Made by a program: the position numbers and the translations under genes. The notes under the pieces were generated by a model. That model was not told the DNA's origin. It made no database searches and saw nothing but the letters and a program-made list of their open reading frames with translations. This document shows, one piece after another, positions 1-9,508 of a DNA stretch of 55,274 nucleotides (within the stretch, counting starts at the first letter, position 1; every line of letters begins with the position of its first letter). Source of the DNA: Clostridiales bacterium (lineage in GTDB: Bacteria; Bacillota; Clostridia; Christensenellales; Pumilibacteraceae); NCBI GenBank assembly GCA_031255775.1, contig JAIRRW010000015.1, forward strand, positions 1 to 55,274, written 5' to 3'.

Positions 1-1
1 T

Positions 2-3000
2 TATGACAACCGGGCGTATGACGGCGGCGGCATCTGGGCGCGGATCAATTATGATTTGTTGGAATCATTCGGCAAGCTCCGCGTACGCGACTGCGACATC
101 TATCAAAATGCAGCGGGAAAAAGAGGCGGCGGCATACGGATCGAGGGGTTTACTTCCTCGGATCCCCAAAACCAACCCCCGGTATCCAACGCCGATGATT
201 ATTTGATCATAGAAAACAGCCGGTTCCGGCATAATACGGCATCGACCGGCGGCGGCGTCGATATACCGAATTCTACCCGTTTGGGCGGCGCCGTGATCCG
301 GGACAGCGTCTTTTCGGACAATTCGGCCTCGGGCATTACCGGAGAGGGCGGCGCCATTTTCAAGGGCGCCAACAGGGGCACGCGTCCTTTCCGGCTGGAG
401 CGATGCGTCTTTACCGACAATACGGCAACCGTTTCCGGCGGGGCAGTCTCGCTAGGCAATGGCGCGAGCGGTCCCGACAAAAGCGTGGTCGCATACTGCT
501 ATTTTGCCGACAACCAGGCCAATCAGGGCGGCGCGATCTATCTAAAGACACACGCAGATACGACCGCCGAGCTGTTTTCGAATACCTTTGTCGACAACAC
601 GGCGGCAACGTCGGGCGCGGCAGTGCTCCTGTCGGGAGGCGCTGCGACAAAGGCTCAGCTATTATTCAATACGGTCATCGGCGCGGCGGCGGATCCCGTC
701 GCTTCCACCGGCGGCGTTTCCCCGATTTTATTCGGCAACATCCTGCAAAATCAGGGAGGGAACGGCGGCGAACATAATCTGCACCTGGCCGGCGGCCTGA
801 CCGGGACTTTTGTGCACGATCAGGGCGCGCCGCTCGTGACCGATTACGGCTTTTATGTGATCGATAAGACCGGCCCCGCCGCAACGCTGATGACAAAGGC
901 AGCGTACGCGGCCCACCGTTCCTCGTTCCCATCCTTGTACACCTTTGAGGAGCTGACCGAGATGACCGATCCCGGCGGCGTCCCGCGGGCAAGCGATGAG
1001 GCCGGGCTTTGCTTTGGCGCCTATGTGCCCACGCCCGACCTCACGATCTCGTTTATTGACAGCGGCGACAACGCGCCGCTCCCCGCCCTTTCCACCGTCC
1101 GCAACGTCGTGTACAAGATCGACGTGACCGATTATACAAAGGACGGCCACGAATTTTTAGGCTGGGCAAGCGGCGGCGCGATCCTTTTCCGCCCCGTTGC
1201 GGACGAGACCTCCGGCCAACCGCGTGCCGTCACGGCCGTAAAGGCCGTAACCGACGAGGATTTGTACCTGTACGCCGTCTATGAGGGCGACGCGCAGTCC
1301 GGCTTTACCGTGGACTTCGACACCGACGGCGGCACGCCCACGCCCGAGACGCAGACGGTCAACGCCGGAGCCGTTTTGGCGGCGGTGGAGGCTCCGCAAA
1401 AGGCAAACCTCTTTTTTGACGGCTGGTACGACCAGACCCTGACAAATAAGTGGGTGTTTAGCGCGCCGGTCACGGGCGATATGACGCTGTATGCCAAGTG
1501 GATGGCGGGCGCGACCCTTCATTACGGCGACGGCCGGGCGGACACGATCCAAAAAATAGAGATCGGCGCGGCCTTTTCGCCGCCCGACGCGCAGCGCGTC
1601 CACTATACCTTTATGGGCTGGTATGGAAATACGGCGGACGAAAACACCAAGTGGACCAACGGCTCAAGCCTGTCCACGGCGATCGACCTGTACGCCAAAT
1701 GGACGCTCACGCCCGTCGAATTTCCGTTGGAGAGCTTCGGCGCCGTCACGTATGACACGGGCACGCAAACCTTTCTGTTCCCCAACGGCGCCGTAGGGCT
1801 CGGGTACAGCGTGGTCTTTCCCAAGGCGCTTTGCGCAACGGCGCCCAACATCCGTTATGAGCTGATCATCCAGTCGGGATCGCTGCCCGGCCTTAACCTC
1901 GTCGGCAACGCGCTGAGCGGGACACCCACCGCGGCAAGCGTCTGCCTTTTTAAGCTCCGCGCCTATACGGACTCGGGCGCACAGGATTTTATCGACTGTG
2001 AGATCGAAATCGTCAGCGCTTCCGTCACCGTTTCGTTCGACAGCAACAACGGGACGCCCGTGCCCTCAGAAAATTTAGCGGCGGGCGGCCGATTGTCCGA
2101 GCCGACCGCGCCGACCAAGGTCGGTTTTACCTTTGACGGCTGGTACGACCAGACCCTGACGACCAAATGGGTGTTTACCGCGCCGGTCAATGCCAGCATG
2201 ACGCTGTACGCCAAATGGACGCCCCTTCCCATCACCTTCAATCCGCCTTCGCCCGGGAGTTGGACATACCTTGACGGGACTTATAGCTACACCTTTCCCG
2301 CGGCCTCGACCGAGATCGACGGTCAGCTGGTCTATTCGGCCAACGGCCTTCCCGCGGCGTTTTCGTTTGACGGCGCCGCGCGCACTATCACGACCGCGAC
2401 CGCCCTACCCGGCACCTATTCGTTTACGCTGACCGCGGCGATATCCGGCAGCGACCGCAAGGAGATCGTTCCCCTTTCGATCGAGGTTCTGCGCGCGCAG
2501 GGCGCAATCGAGCTCTCCGTCCCGTCGGTCGCGGCCATTACCTCGCAGTCGGTCACCCTAACGGCCAAGAACGGCAAGACCTTTCAGTTTTACGCGGTCT
2601 TGACCGAAAACGATCCGCCTGCGCTCGACAGCGAGCTTTGGCGCTCGACGGGCGTCGCCGCCAATACCTTTACGGTGACCCGCGACAGCGCCGGACAGCT
2701 CTTGCAGCCCGACACCCTCTATTATTTCTTTGTCAAGGCCAACCAGACCAACGAATACACGGCCGCGGTGAGCGCGGGCGTATCGGCGGAGACGCTGGCG
2801 CGCTTTACCGTTTCGTTCGACCCCGACAACGGCGGCGGAACCTCTGAGGCCGAGTGTGACGACGGCGCCTTGGTCGGCCTCCCGACCCAGCCGACTAAAA
2901 AGGGGTTTACCTTTGACGCTTGGTATTTGTTCGAGAGCGGGCAGCCCGTCCGCGCCTGGAACTTTGCCGCGGACACCGTTTCGGCCGACGTCGTTTTGCG

Positions 3001-6000
3001 CGCGACCTGGACGGCGCTTGACTTTACCTTTTCGGGCGGGACGCTGGGACAGGACGGAAGCATCGTGTACAACGGCGCTTTCGGCGTCACGATAACGGCG
3101 GAAAGCGCCTTTGACGGCACCTTTGCGTACACGCTGGATCGGCTCGACTCCCTGCCCGCCGAATTTACCCTAAATCCGAACGGCTATTTGAGCGTATCCG
3201 GCACAATCACTTCCAAGCCCGGGACCTTCAGCTTTACGGTCACCGCGACCTGTCAAGAGACCGGAAACCCCAAGACCGCCAACTTTACGCTGACCGTCTC
3301 TAAGGGCGCTTATGCCCTGGCGGTCACCGACGCGGACATACGGGCGACACGCGCCCTGCTGACGACAAGCCTTGTATTCGACCGATACGGCTTCTCGCAA
3401 TCGAACGACACGATCCCCGCCCCCGGCGCGCTGACCGTCATGACGACCCCCGGCGCCTCGCTGGAGCTGACCGGGCTCTCCCCCGGCCAACCCTGCTATG
3501 TGTTTTTGTATTATTCGGCGAGCGGCAACGAATATTATCTGCCCTCCGCCGTCATTCGGTATGGCTTTACCACCGCCGCGGGACATAAGCTCACGCTTTT
3601 GGCGTCCCCGGGCGAAGAGATCGGCGAAATGTACCTAAACGACGGTGACGAGATCGACCCCGCCGACCTGCCCACCCCCGAAAAAACCGGGTATGACTTT
3701 GACGCTTGGTACACGGAAGCCGCCTGCACAAACGAATGGGATTTTGACACGGTCGTCACGGAGAATCTGACGCTGTACGCAAAATGGACGGAAAAGGAGC
3801 TGGCTTTTACGGGCGGGACGCTGACGAACGCGACCTGCACCCAACCTTATACCTATAGCTTTGACGCGACGGCGGGCGGCGATACCGATTTTAGTTATGC
3901 GTTGGCGGCGGACTCCGATCCCCTGCCGGGCGGCTTGACGATTTCGGGCGGGAACCTGGTCGGTACGCCCACGGCAAGCGGTACGTTTACCTTCACGGTC
4001 GAAGCCACCTACCTAAGCGTCGCGCAGCGGAAGATTTCGGCGACCTTTACGCTGACCGTCGAAAAGGCGGAGCGCGAAGAGCGCCCGGCTATCAGCGAGG
4101 TCGTCGTGACGGCGACAACGGCCACGATACGCTCGGAGGTCGGCTTTGACCTGTATTGCGTGACGACCGAATCCGGCGCGCCCGCGCTTGACAGCGGGCT
4201 ATGGACGCCGATCGGGCTGACGACCGAATTGGTCATAAACAATCTTGAGGCCAACACCGAGTATTATTTTTATATCGCCCTATCGGGGAACGCCCAATAT
4301 AACACGGCGGTATCCTCGGGGAGTAAGCAGCAGACCGAGGCGGGCTGCCCGGTCACTTTTGAACCGAACAACGGCGCGCCCGCCTATGATAGAACGGTCG
4401 ACCTCGGCCAGAAATTGACTAAACCCGCCGATCCCACCAGGACCGGATTTACCTTTATCGCCTGGCACAGCGCGCCGACGTTTGACGCTCCCTGGGACTT
4501 CGACGAGGACGCCGTGACCGGCCCTCTGACGCTGTACGCCGAATGGAAAAAGGACTTGCAGGCGCTTGTCTTTCCCGATGTAGACATGAACGCGGGCGGC
4601 GTAACCTATCGTCTGGACGGCGCGCCGTTTAGCTATCCGATCACGCCGCCGGCGACGGATCAGACGTTTACCTATTCGGTCAAAAACAACGACCTGCCCG
4701 ACGGCTTTATCCTCCTGGACGGCGCGGTTTCTGCGCTCAACGGCATCACGGCGCGCCCCAACACTTACGCCTTTATCATCGTCGCGACGTCGATCGAGAG
4801 CGGCGAATCCATCGAGGCGGAATTTTCGATCATCATCGAAAAAAGCCAAAGAGTGATCGAAATTTTGGACATCCAAACCACCATGTTCGGCGCGACGATC
4901 TACACCTTTCCGCAGGCGACCGCCTATTCGTATACCTGGACAGAACCGGGCGGCGGCGGCGGCTCATTGCCCAAATGTAAGGGACTGCTGCCCGGCGGCG
5001 CCAACCAATTCACCATAGACGACCTGCTGCCCGGCACGGCCTATACCTTTGTCGTCTACTTAGACGGGCATAGCGATTATGAGGATTCGGAATCGGCGCC
5101 CTATCTCGCCCATACGCAAAGCAAGCACACGGTAACCTTTTATCTGGTCGGAGTGCCCGACGCCTTCGCCGCGCTGACGGTCGACCACAACGACCCGCTA
5201 TCCCTGCCCGAGCTGCCCGAGATGACGGGCTGGTATATAGACGGCTGGTATTTGGACGAGAGTGACGGCGCGATAAAATGGGATTTCGAAAACGGCCGGG
5301 TGACGGAGAGTATCAACCTGTACGGTCTGAAAACACCCCGGCCGATCGAATTTGAGGGAGGGGCTCTGCCGGACGCCTATTATGGTTTGACCTATAAAAT
5401 CGAGCTGCCCCGCGCCCGAACGGGCGACGACAGTACGTTCCGCTACGAGCTCGGCGGGCAGCCGGACTGGATCACCTATACCGCCTCGCTCCATACCATT
5501 GAGGCGGTGACGGAATTCTCGATGGTCGACCGGACATTTACCTTCACGGTGACCGCCGTATGCGTCGAAACGGACGAAACCATGACGGCGGAATTTTCGA
5601 TCACCGTCACGCGCCGAGTCCGCCCCGGCATGACGATCGAGTCCAGATCGGAGCTCGACTCGGTGACCTTCACCTTTGATTACGCGCCCGACGCATACGC
5701 GTATCTAACAAGCGGCGAATCGTTGGAGGATTTGACGTACACGCCGCTGTCCGAAACCACGTTGACCCTGTCGGGCTTGACCAAGAATACGGATTACCGT
5801 CTCTATGTGCGCGTCAATCAAACGGACGACTATCGGGAGGCGATATTTACGCACGCTTTCTCGACCCTGTACGAGTTTGATATCGAATTTGTCACCGATA
5901 CCGACCAAGGCTCGCTGTATGAGACGGTCGGCGCGGCGCAGACCGTGACGGCGCCGGACGCGCTTGTCAAAATCGGCTTTGCGCTCGAAGGCTGGTATCT

Positions 6001-6967
6001 GGACGAAGGCTTTGCGGAGGCGTGGGATTTTTCGGACCCGGTCACCCGCCACTTAAGGCTGTACGCCAAATGGAGCCCGGCGCACTTTACCTTTGCCGAT
6101 CAGGAAATCGGCCGGGGCAACGGGGACGCGGTGCGCTATCAGGGCGATCTGGCTTACACGATCCAAGCGCCGCTCGCGCCCTACGGCGGAACCTTTGCCT
6201 ATGCCGGGTCGGCCGAACACCCCTTGCCCGAGGGCTTTATCCTAAGCGAAGGGAAAATCCTCGCAACGGGCATCGAACTCATGCCCGGCGACTATACCTT
6301 TGGCGTCCTCGCCGTCTGCAACGAGAGCGGCTTATCGATCGGGGCGCAATATACCGTGACCGTCTCGAAAGGGCTCTATACCCTGTCGGCCGTTGACATA
6401 ACGCCGAAAGCCCGTCGAATCCTCGTACAGGCCGATAACCCGTTTGATTATTACGCGATCGTCGCCGCGGATTCGTCCGCCGAGCGCGTCTTTATCGAGA
6501 CGGCCGGAACCGAGGACTATTGCGAAATCAGCGGCTTGAACCCGGGGACTTCCTATACCGTGTATCTCCGTTTTTCGGGCTCGTCCTATTTTGAGGAAAC
6601 AATCTCCGCGGGCATCCCGGTCACGACCGCCGCCCTCGCGCAATATTCGGTCACCTTTGTCTCAAACGGCAGCGTCCTTCAAGCGATAGAGGTCAACGAA
6701 GGCGAGGCCGCGGCGCCGCCCGCGCAAGAGCCGGAAAATGCCGATCATATCTTTTTAGGCTGGTACACCGACGAAGCGTGCACGCAGCCCTATGACTTCG
6801 GCCGGCCTGTCGAAAGCGACCTGACCCTATACGCCAAATGGGAAAAGCGGATCGACATAGGCCGCGGCTGCGGCTCCGCTATCAGCCGGACCGCCCTCCT
6901 GCCCGCCTGCCTCGCCGCTCTGTGCGCCGCCGCGATCCTCCTAAAAAAGAAGAAGGAAACCGAATAA
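2..6967 (+). CDS. Giant repeat-rich cell-surface protein, 5' truncated
   Basis: The reading frame is open from the first bases, so the TTG at 56 is not the true start; about 2320 residues of the C-terminal part are visible. The first ~340 residues have recurring GGGI/GGAI/GGAV plus N-T-A motifs typical of right-handed beta-helix (Pmp-like) surface proteins. From about nt 1030 come about ten InlB B-type (Listeria-Bacteroides) repeats with the hallmark GWY...LYAKW, most followed by an Ig-like (He_PIG-type) domain and an FN3-like domain, giving a B-repeat/Ig/FN3 unit of roughly 260 residues repeated about seven times. The end has GCGS, a hydrophobic segment and KKKKETE, which looks like a tripartite envelope anchor. 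Role inferred: adhesin or host/glycan-contact protein. A strong terminator follows. The gene call is secure; the function is not. Confidence 0.85.
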   Translation, partial: YDNRAYDGGGIWARINYDLLESFGKLRVRDCDIYQNAAGKRGGGIRIEGFTSSDPQNQPPVSNADDYLIIENSRFRHNTASTGGGVDIPNSTRLGGAVIRDSVFSDNSASGITGEGGAIFKGANRGTRPFRLERCVFTDNTATVSGGAVSLGNGASGPDKSVVAYCYFADNQANQGGAIYLKTHADTTAELFSNTFVDNTAATSGAAVLLSGGAATKAQLLFNTVIGAAADPVASTGGVSPILFGNILQNQGGNGGEHNLHLAGGLTGTFVHDQGAPLVTDYGFYVIDKTGPAATLMTKAAYAAHRSSFPSLYTFEELTEMTDPGGVPRASDEAGLCFGAYVPTPDLTISFIDSGDNAPLPALSTVRNVVYKIDVTDYTKDGHEFLGWASGGAILFRPVADETSGQPRAVTAVKAVTDEDLYLYAVYEGDAQSGFTVDFDTDGGTPTPETQTVNAGAVLAAVEAPQKANLFFDGWYDQTLTNKWVFSAPVTGDMTLYAKWMAGATLHYGDGRADTIQKIEIGAAFSPPDAQRVHYTFMGWYGNTADENTKWTNGSSLSTAIDLYAKWTLTPVEFPLESFGAVTYDTGTQTFLFPNGAVGLGYSVVFPKALCATAPNIRYELIIQSGSLPGLNLVGNALSGTPTAASVCLFKLRAYTDSGAQDFIDCEIEIVSASVTVSFDSNNGTPVPSENLAAGGRLSEPTAPTKVGFTFDGWYDQTLTTKWVFTAPVNASMTLYAKWTPLPITFNPPSPGSWTYLDGTYSYTFPAASTEIDGQLVYSANGLPAAFSFDGAARTITTATALPGTYSFTLTAAISGSDRKEIVPLSIEVLRAQGAIELSVPSVAAITSQSVTLTAKNGKTFQFYAVLTENDPPALDSELWRSTGVAANTFTVTRDSAGQLLQPDTLYYFFVKANQTNEYTAAVSAGVSAETLARFTVSFDPDNGGGTSEAECDDGALVGLPTQPTKKGFTFDAWYLFESGQPVRAWNFAADTVSADVVLRATWTALDFTFSGGTLGQDGSIVYNGAFGVTITAESAFDGTFAYTLDRLDSLPAEFTLNPNGYLSVSGTITSKPGTFSFTVTATCQETGNPKTANFTLTVSKGAYALAVTDADIRATRALLTTSLVFDRYGFSQSNDTIPAPGALTVMTTPGASLELTGLSPGQPCYVFLYYSASGNEYYLPSAVIRYGFTTAAGHKLTLLASPGEEIGEMYLNDGDEIDPADLPTPEKTGYDFDAWYTEAACTNEWDFDTVVTENLTLYAKWTEKELAFTGGTLTNATCTQPYTYSFDATAGGDTDFSYALAADSDPLPGGLTISGGNLVGTPTASGTFTFTVEATYLSVAQRKISATFTLTVEKAEREERPAISEVVVTATTATIRSEVGFDLYCVTTESGAPALDSGLWTPIGLTTELVINNLEANTEYYFYIALSGNAQYNTAVSSGSKQQTEAGCPVTFEPNNGAPAYDRTVDLGQKLTKPADPTRTGFTFIAWHSAPTFDAPWDFDEDAVTGPLTLYAEWKKDLQALVFPDVDMNAGGVTYRLDGAPFSYPITPPATDQTFTYSVKNNDLPDGFILLDGAVSALNGITARPNTYAFIIVATSIESGESIEAEFSIIIEKSQRVIEILDIQTTMFGATIYTFPQATAYSYTWTEPGGGGGSLPKCKGLLPGGANQFTIDDLLPGTAYTFVVYLDGHSDYEDSESAPYLAHTQSKHTVTFYLVGVPDAFAALTVDHNDPLSLPELPEMTGWYIDGWYLDESDGAIKWDFENGRVTESINLYGLKTPRPIEFEGGALPDAYYGLTYKIELPRARTGDDSTFRYELGGQPDWITYTASLHTIEAVTEFSMVDRTFTFTVTAVCVETDETMTAEFSITVTRRVRPGMTIESRSELDSVTFTFDYAPDAYAYLTSGESLEDLTYTPLSETTLTLSGLTKNTDYRLYVRVNQTDDYREAIFTHAFSTLYEFDIEFVTDTDQGSLYETVGAAQTVTAPDALVKIGFALEGWYLDEGFAEAWDFSDPVTRHLRLYAKWSPAHFTFADQEIGRGNGDAVRYQGDLAYTIQAPLAPYGGTFAYAGSAEHPLPEGFILSEGKILATGIELMPGDYTFGVLAVCNESGLSIGAQYTVTVSKGLYTLSAVDITPKARRILVQADNPFDYYAIVAADSSAERVFIETAGTEDYCEISGLNPGTSYTVYLRFSGSSYFEETISAGIPVTTAALAQYSVTFVSNGSVLQAIEVNEGEAAAPPAQEPENADHIFLGWYTDEACTQPYDFGRPVESDLTLYAKWEKRIDIGRGCGSAISRTALLPACLAALCAAAILLKKKKETE

Positions 6968-7009
6968 GTTCCCCGGTGGTTTGACACGCGCGAAAAACAC
7001 CGCCTACGC

Positions 7010-7043
7010 AAAAAGCCCGTCTGTTTCGAGAGACGGGCTTTTT
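7010..7043. terminator. Bidirectional intrinsic terminator
   Basis: A perfect 13-bp stem (AAAAAGCCCGTCT with its complement) surrounds an 8-base loop, with T-runs on both strands. It lies between the convergent ends of the giant surface gene and the zinc-ribbon protein gene and can serve both. Confidence 0.9.
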
Positions 7044-7072
7044 GTGTAGACAAAGGCATTTTATCGAAAGCG

Positions 7073-7591
7073 TCAGTGTTTTTGGGGCGGGTCGGAAAAA
7101 GGATCGTTGTGGGGTGTGCCGTTGTGGGGCGTAGCGTTGCGGGGGCGGTAGACATAGGGGCCATAGCGGCAATCCCAGTCGTCTTTTTTGCCCGCCATGA
7201 CGATCACATAGATGAGGCCGGGCCAAAAGTACAGAAAAAATAGCAGGATCGCCAGCCAGGCGGTCGTCTTTGGGCGCGGCGGAATATACCCGGGCGGCGG
7301 ATAGGGATGGGGTATGCCGTCGTACGAATACCGTCCCTGACCGCCGTCGTGATAGGCGTCTTGCCCGGAAAAGGGCGGCGGGTCGAACGAAGGATCTTGC
7401 CCGGAAAAGGGCGGCGGGTCGAACGAAGGGTCTTGCCCGGGAAAACGGGGGTTATCCCCCGCGGTTTGGCCGTCGGCCAAATCCCCGGCGTCATGATAGG
7501 TGCCGCAGAGCTGGCAAAAACCGCCCCGTTTTGTGTCGTCCAGCCGGATATCGGCACCGCACCCGGCGCATTTTGCCGAAATAAAAGCCAT
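7073..7591 (-). CDS. Zinc-ribbon, single-span membrane protein with proline-rich repeats
   Basis: 172 residues, family not recognised. The N-terminus has two CxxC pairs (C8/C11 and C26/C29), a zinc-ribbon like those of bacterial zinc_ribbon_2 proteins. A Gly/Asp/Pro-rich linker follows in which GQDPSFDPPPFS occurs twice in tandem and begins a third time. One hydrophobic segment (about residues 107-132) is followed by a short polar tail. The start ATG at 7591 has GGAGGGA at a normal distance. It lies 23 nt downstream of the ABC exporter pair and is probably co-transcribed with it, but nothing visible ties it functionally to transport. Confidence 0.75.
   Translation of the reverse strand: MAFISAKCAGCGADIRLDDTKRGGFCQLCGTYHDAGDLADGQTAGDNPRFPGQDPSFDPPPFSGQDPSFDPPPFSGQDAYHDGGQGRYSYDGIPHPYPPPGYIPPRPKTTAWLAILLFFLYFWPGLIYVIVMAGKKDDWDCRYGPYVYRPRNATPHNGTPHNDPFSDPPQKH
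7361..7446. repeat. In-gene tandem repeat, about 36 bp units
   Basis: Two nearly identical 36-base units plus partial flanks encode the repeated GQDPSFDPPPFS segment of the zinc-ribbon protein. Near-identity at DNA level points to recent tandem duplication, or to a length-variable linker. Confidence 0.75.
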
Positions 7592-7614
7592 GCTCGATCC
7601 CTCCTTACGGCCGT

Positions 7615-9507
7615 TTATACGACCTCTCTCAATTTTTCGATTTCCGCTGCGGCGGCGGGCTGCGGCACGGGCTGCGGCGCGGGCTGCGCGGCCGGGTCCT
7701 TGGCCAGTTCTTTATGCCCGGACATGACCAGCTTATAATAATATCCCCGCTTTTCCATCAATTGCGCGTGTGTGCCCGCCTCGGCGATGCCCTTATTGGC
7801 GATGTAAAAGATGCAGTCGGATTTTTGGATGGTGGACAGCCGGTGGGCGATGACAAAGCTGGTGCGCCCGGCCAGAATGACGTCCAGTGCCTCCTTGATC
7901 AGCGCCTCGGTATGCGTGTCGATCGACGCCGTCGCCTCGTCCAAAATGAGGATTTTGGGGTCGGTCAGGATGACGCGCGCAAACGAAATGAGCTGACGCT
8001 CGCCGGTGGAGAGCTTGGCGCCCTGCTCGATGGTTTCGGTATAATAGCCGTCGGGCAGGCTTTCGATAAAGGCGTCGGCGTGGACGCGCCGCGCGGCCTC
8101 GATACACGCCTCGTCCGTCGCGTCGGGCTTTCCGTATCTGATATTTTCGATGATGGTGCCCGAAAAAATAAAGCTGTCCTGCATCATGACGCCCACCTGC
8201 TTGCGAAGCGAATACAGCGTCACCCCGGCGATGTCCTGTCCGTCGATCAGTATGCGTCCGGCGTTGAGGTCGTAAAACCGGGACAGCAGGTTGACGACCG
8301 TAGACTTGCCCGCGCCGGTCGGGCCGACAAGCGCGATCGACCTGCCCGCCGGTATCTCGAAGCTGACGTCCTCCAGGATCATGCGGCTGTTGTCGTAGCT
8401 GAAATAGACGTGGTCGAACAGGACGTTTCCTTCGACCGGCAAAAGCTCTTCCGCGCCGTCACGGTCCTTGACGGTGGGCTCGGTCTCGATGATGTCAAAG
8501 ACGCTCTCCAGGTTGGAGGTGGCGCGGGACAGCTGCTGAAAAATTGACGTAATCTCGTTTAAGGGGCCGGATATCATGCCCATGTACGAGATAAAGCCGA
8601 TAACCTTTCCCAGCGTCAGACTGCCGATCCCCAGCGTGCCGGTCGCCATAAACAAAACGACGACATACACGACGGCCAGGCCGATATAGAAAAAGCCGTC
8701 CATGACGGGCATATGCAGCTCGTTGACGCGAATGACCTTATCCCAGCTCTTGCGCACCTCGTCGTTGAGCTCGGAGGATATCGCCGTGTTTTTGTCGATG
8801 CGGTTGAACGCCTTGACGACGCCGTGCCCCTGAATATTTTCGGCGATAAAGGCGGTGCGGTTAGAACGCTTGTTGCGAAAGACCCTGTGGCGGCGGGTGA
8901 GCACGGTGCGAAGCAGCATGACGACAAAGGACATCGGGACGACGGCGGCAAGGATGATCAGCGCCAGCCGGAAATCGATGACAAACAGCCAGATGAGAAT
9001 GATGACAATGCGGAGCATGTCAACGATGAGGAGCACAAAGGAGTTGGCAAACACGTCCGCCATCTCGTCGAGATAGGAGGTGAGCCGCGCCAAAATCTTG
9101 CCGTTGGGTCGGTTGTCGAAGTAGTCGAAGGCGAATTTTTGGAGGCGTTCGAAGGCCTTAAAACGCATGTCGTGCACGATGCTGTGCCCGGTTTTTGTCA
9201 TAAACAGCGTGCGGAAATAGGTAAAAACGGTATCCGAATAGACGGCGACCGCGACCAGTCCGACGATGACGACCCCAAGGGCAAGCGCGCTTAGACCCAG
9301 CCCGCCCTTTCCCGTCGCCACATAGTCGAGGATAAAGGTATTGAGCATGGGCGGCAGGAGCGCGACAAAGCTCATCACCGCCATTAAAACGGTCATGGTG
9401 ACGACGGTTTTTTTATAGGGCTTGACGTACCACAGTACCTTGCGCAGGGACGACTTGTTAAACTTGTACTTGATCGCCTCGTCCTCGTTGTATCGGTTGC
9501 GTGCCAT
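7615..9507 (-). CDS. Heterodimeric ABC exporter, subunit with catalytic Walker B Glu
   Basis: 630 residues: N-terminal six-helix ABC exporter membrane domain (to about 330), then a nucleotide-binding domain. Motifs: Walker A GPTGAGKST, signature LSTGE (weaker than the canonical LSGGQ), Walker B ILILDEATASID with the catalytic Glu, H-loop IAHRLST. The C-terminal extension is rich in Pro/Gln/Ala. It starts 1 nt after the stop of the partner gene and its ribosome binding site lies inside that gene, implying translational coupling and 1:1 production. With its partner it forms one canonical and one degenerate ATP site, as in TM287/288, LmrCD and BmrCD. Likely exports drugs, lipids or peptides; the substrate is unknown. 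Confidence 0.92.
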   Translation of the reverse strand: MARNRYNEDEAIKYKFNKSSLRKVLWYVKPYKKTVVTMTVLMAVMSFVALLPPMLNTFILDYVATGKGGLGLSALALGVVIVGLVAVAVYSDTVFTYFRTLFMTKTGHSIVHDMRFKAFERLQKFAFDYFDNRPNGKILARLTSYLDEMADVFANSFVLLIVDMLRIVIILIWLFVIDFRLALIILAAVVPMSFVVMLLRTVLTRRHRVFRNKRSNRTAFIAENIQGHGVVKAFNRIDKNTAISSELNDEVRKSWDKVIRVNELHMPVMDGFFYIGLAVVYVVVLFMATGTLGIGSLTLGKVIGFISYMGMISGPLNEITSIFQQLSRATSNLESVFDIIETEPTVKDRDGAEELLPVEGNVLFDHVYFSYDNSRMILEDVSFEIPAGRSIALVGPTGAGKSTVVNLLSRFYDLNAGRILIDGQDIAGVTLYSLRKQVGVMMQDSFIFSGTIIENIRYGKPDATDEACIEAARRVHADAFIESLPDGYYTETIEQGAKLSTGERQLISFARVILTDPKILILDEATASIDTHTEALIKEALDVILAGRTSFVIAHRLSTIQKSDCIFYIANKGIAEAGTHAQLMEKRGYYYKLVMSGHKELAKDPAAQPAPQPVPQPAAAAEIEKLREVV

Positions 9508-9508
9508 T

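Noticed and set aside
403-777. Long plus-strand ORF in another frame of the giant surface gene
   Set aside because: Arg-rich shadow of the repeat-rich real frame, with no ribosome binding site or family.
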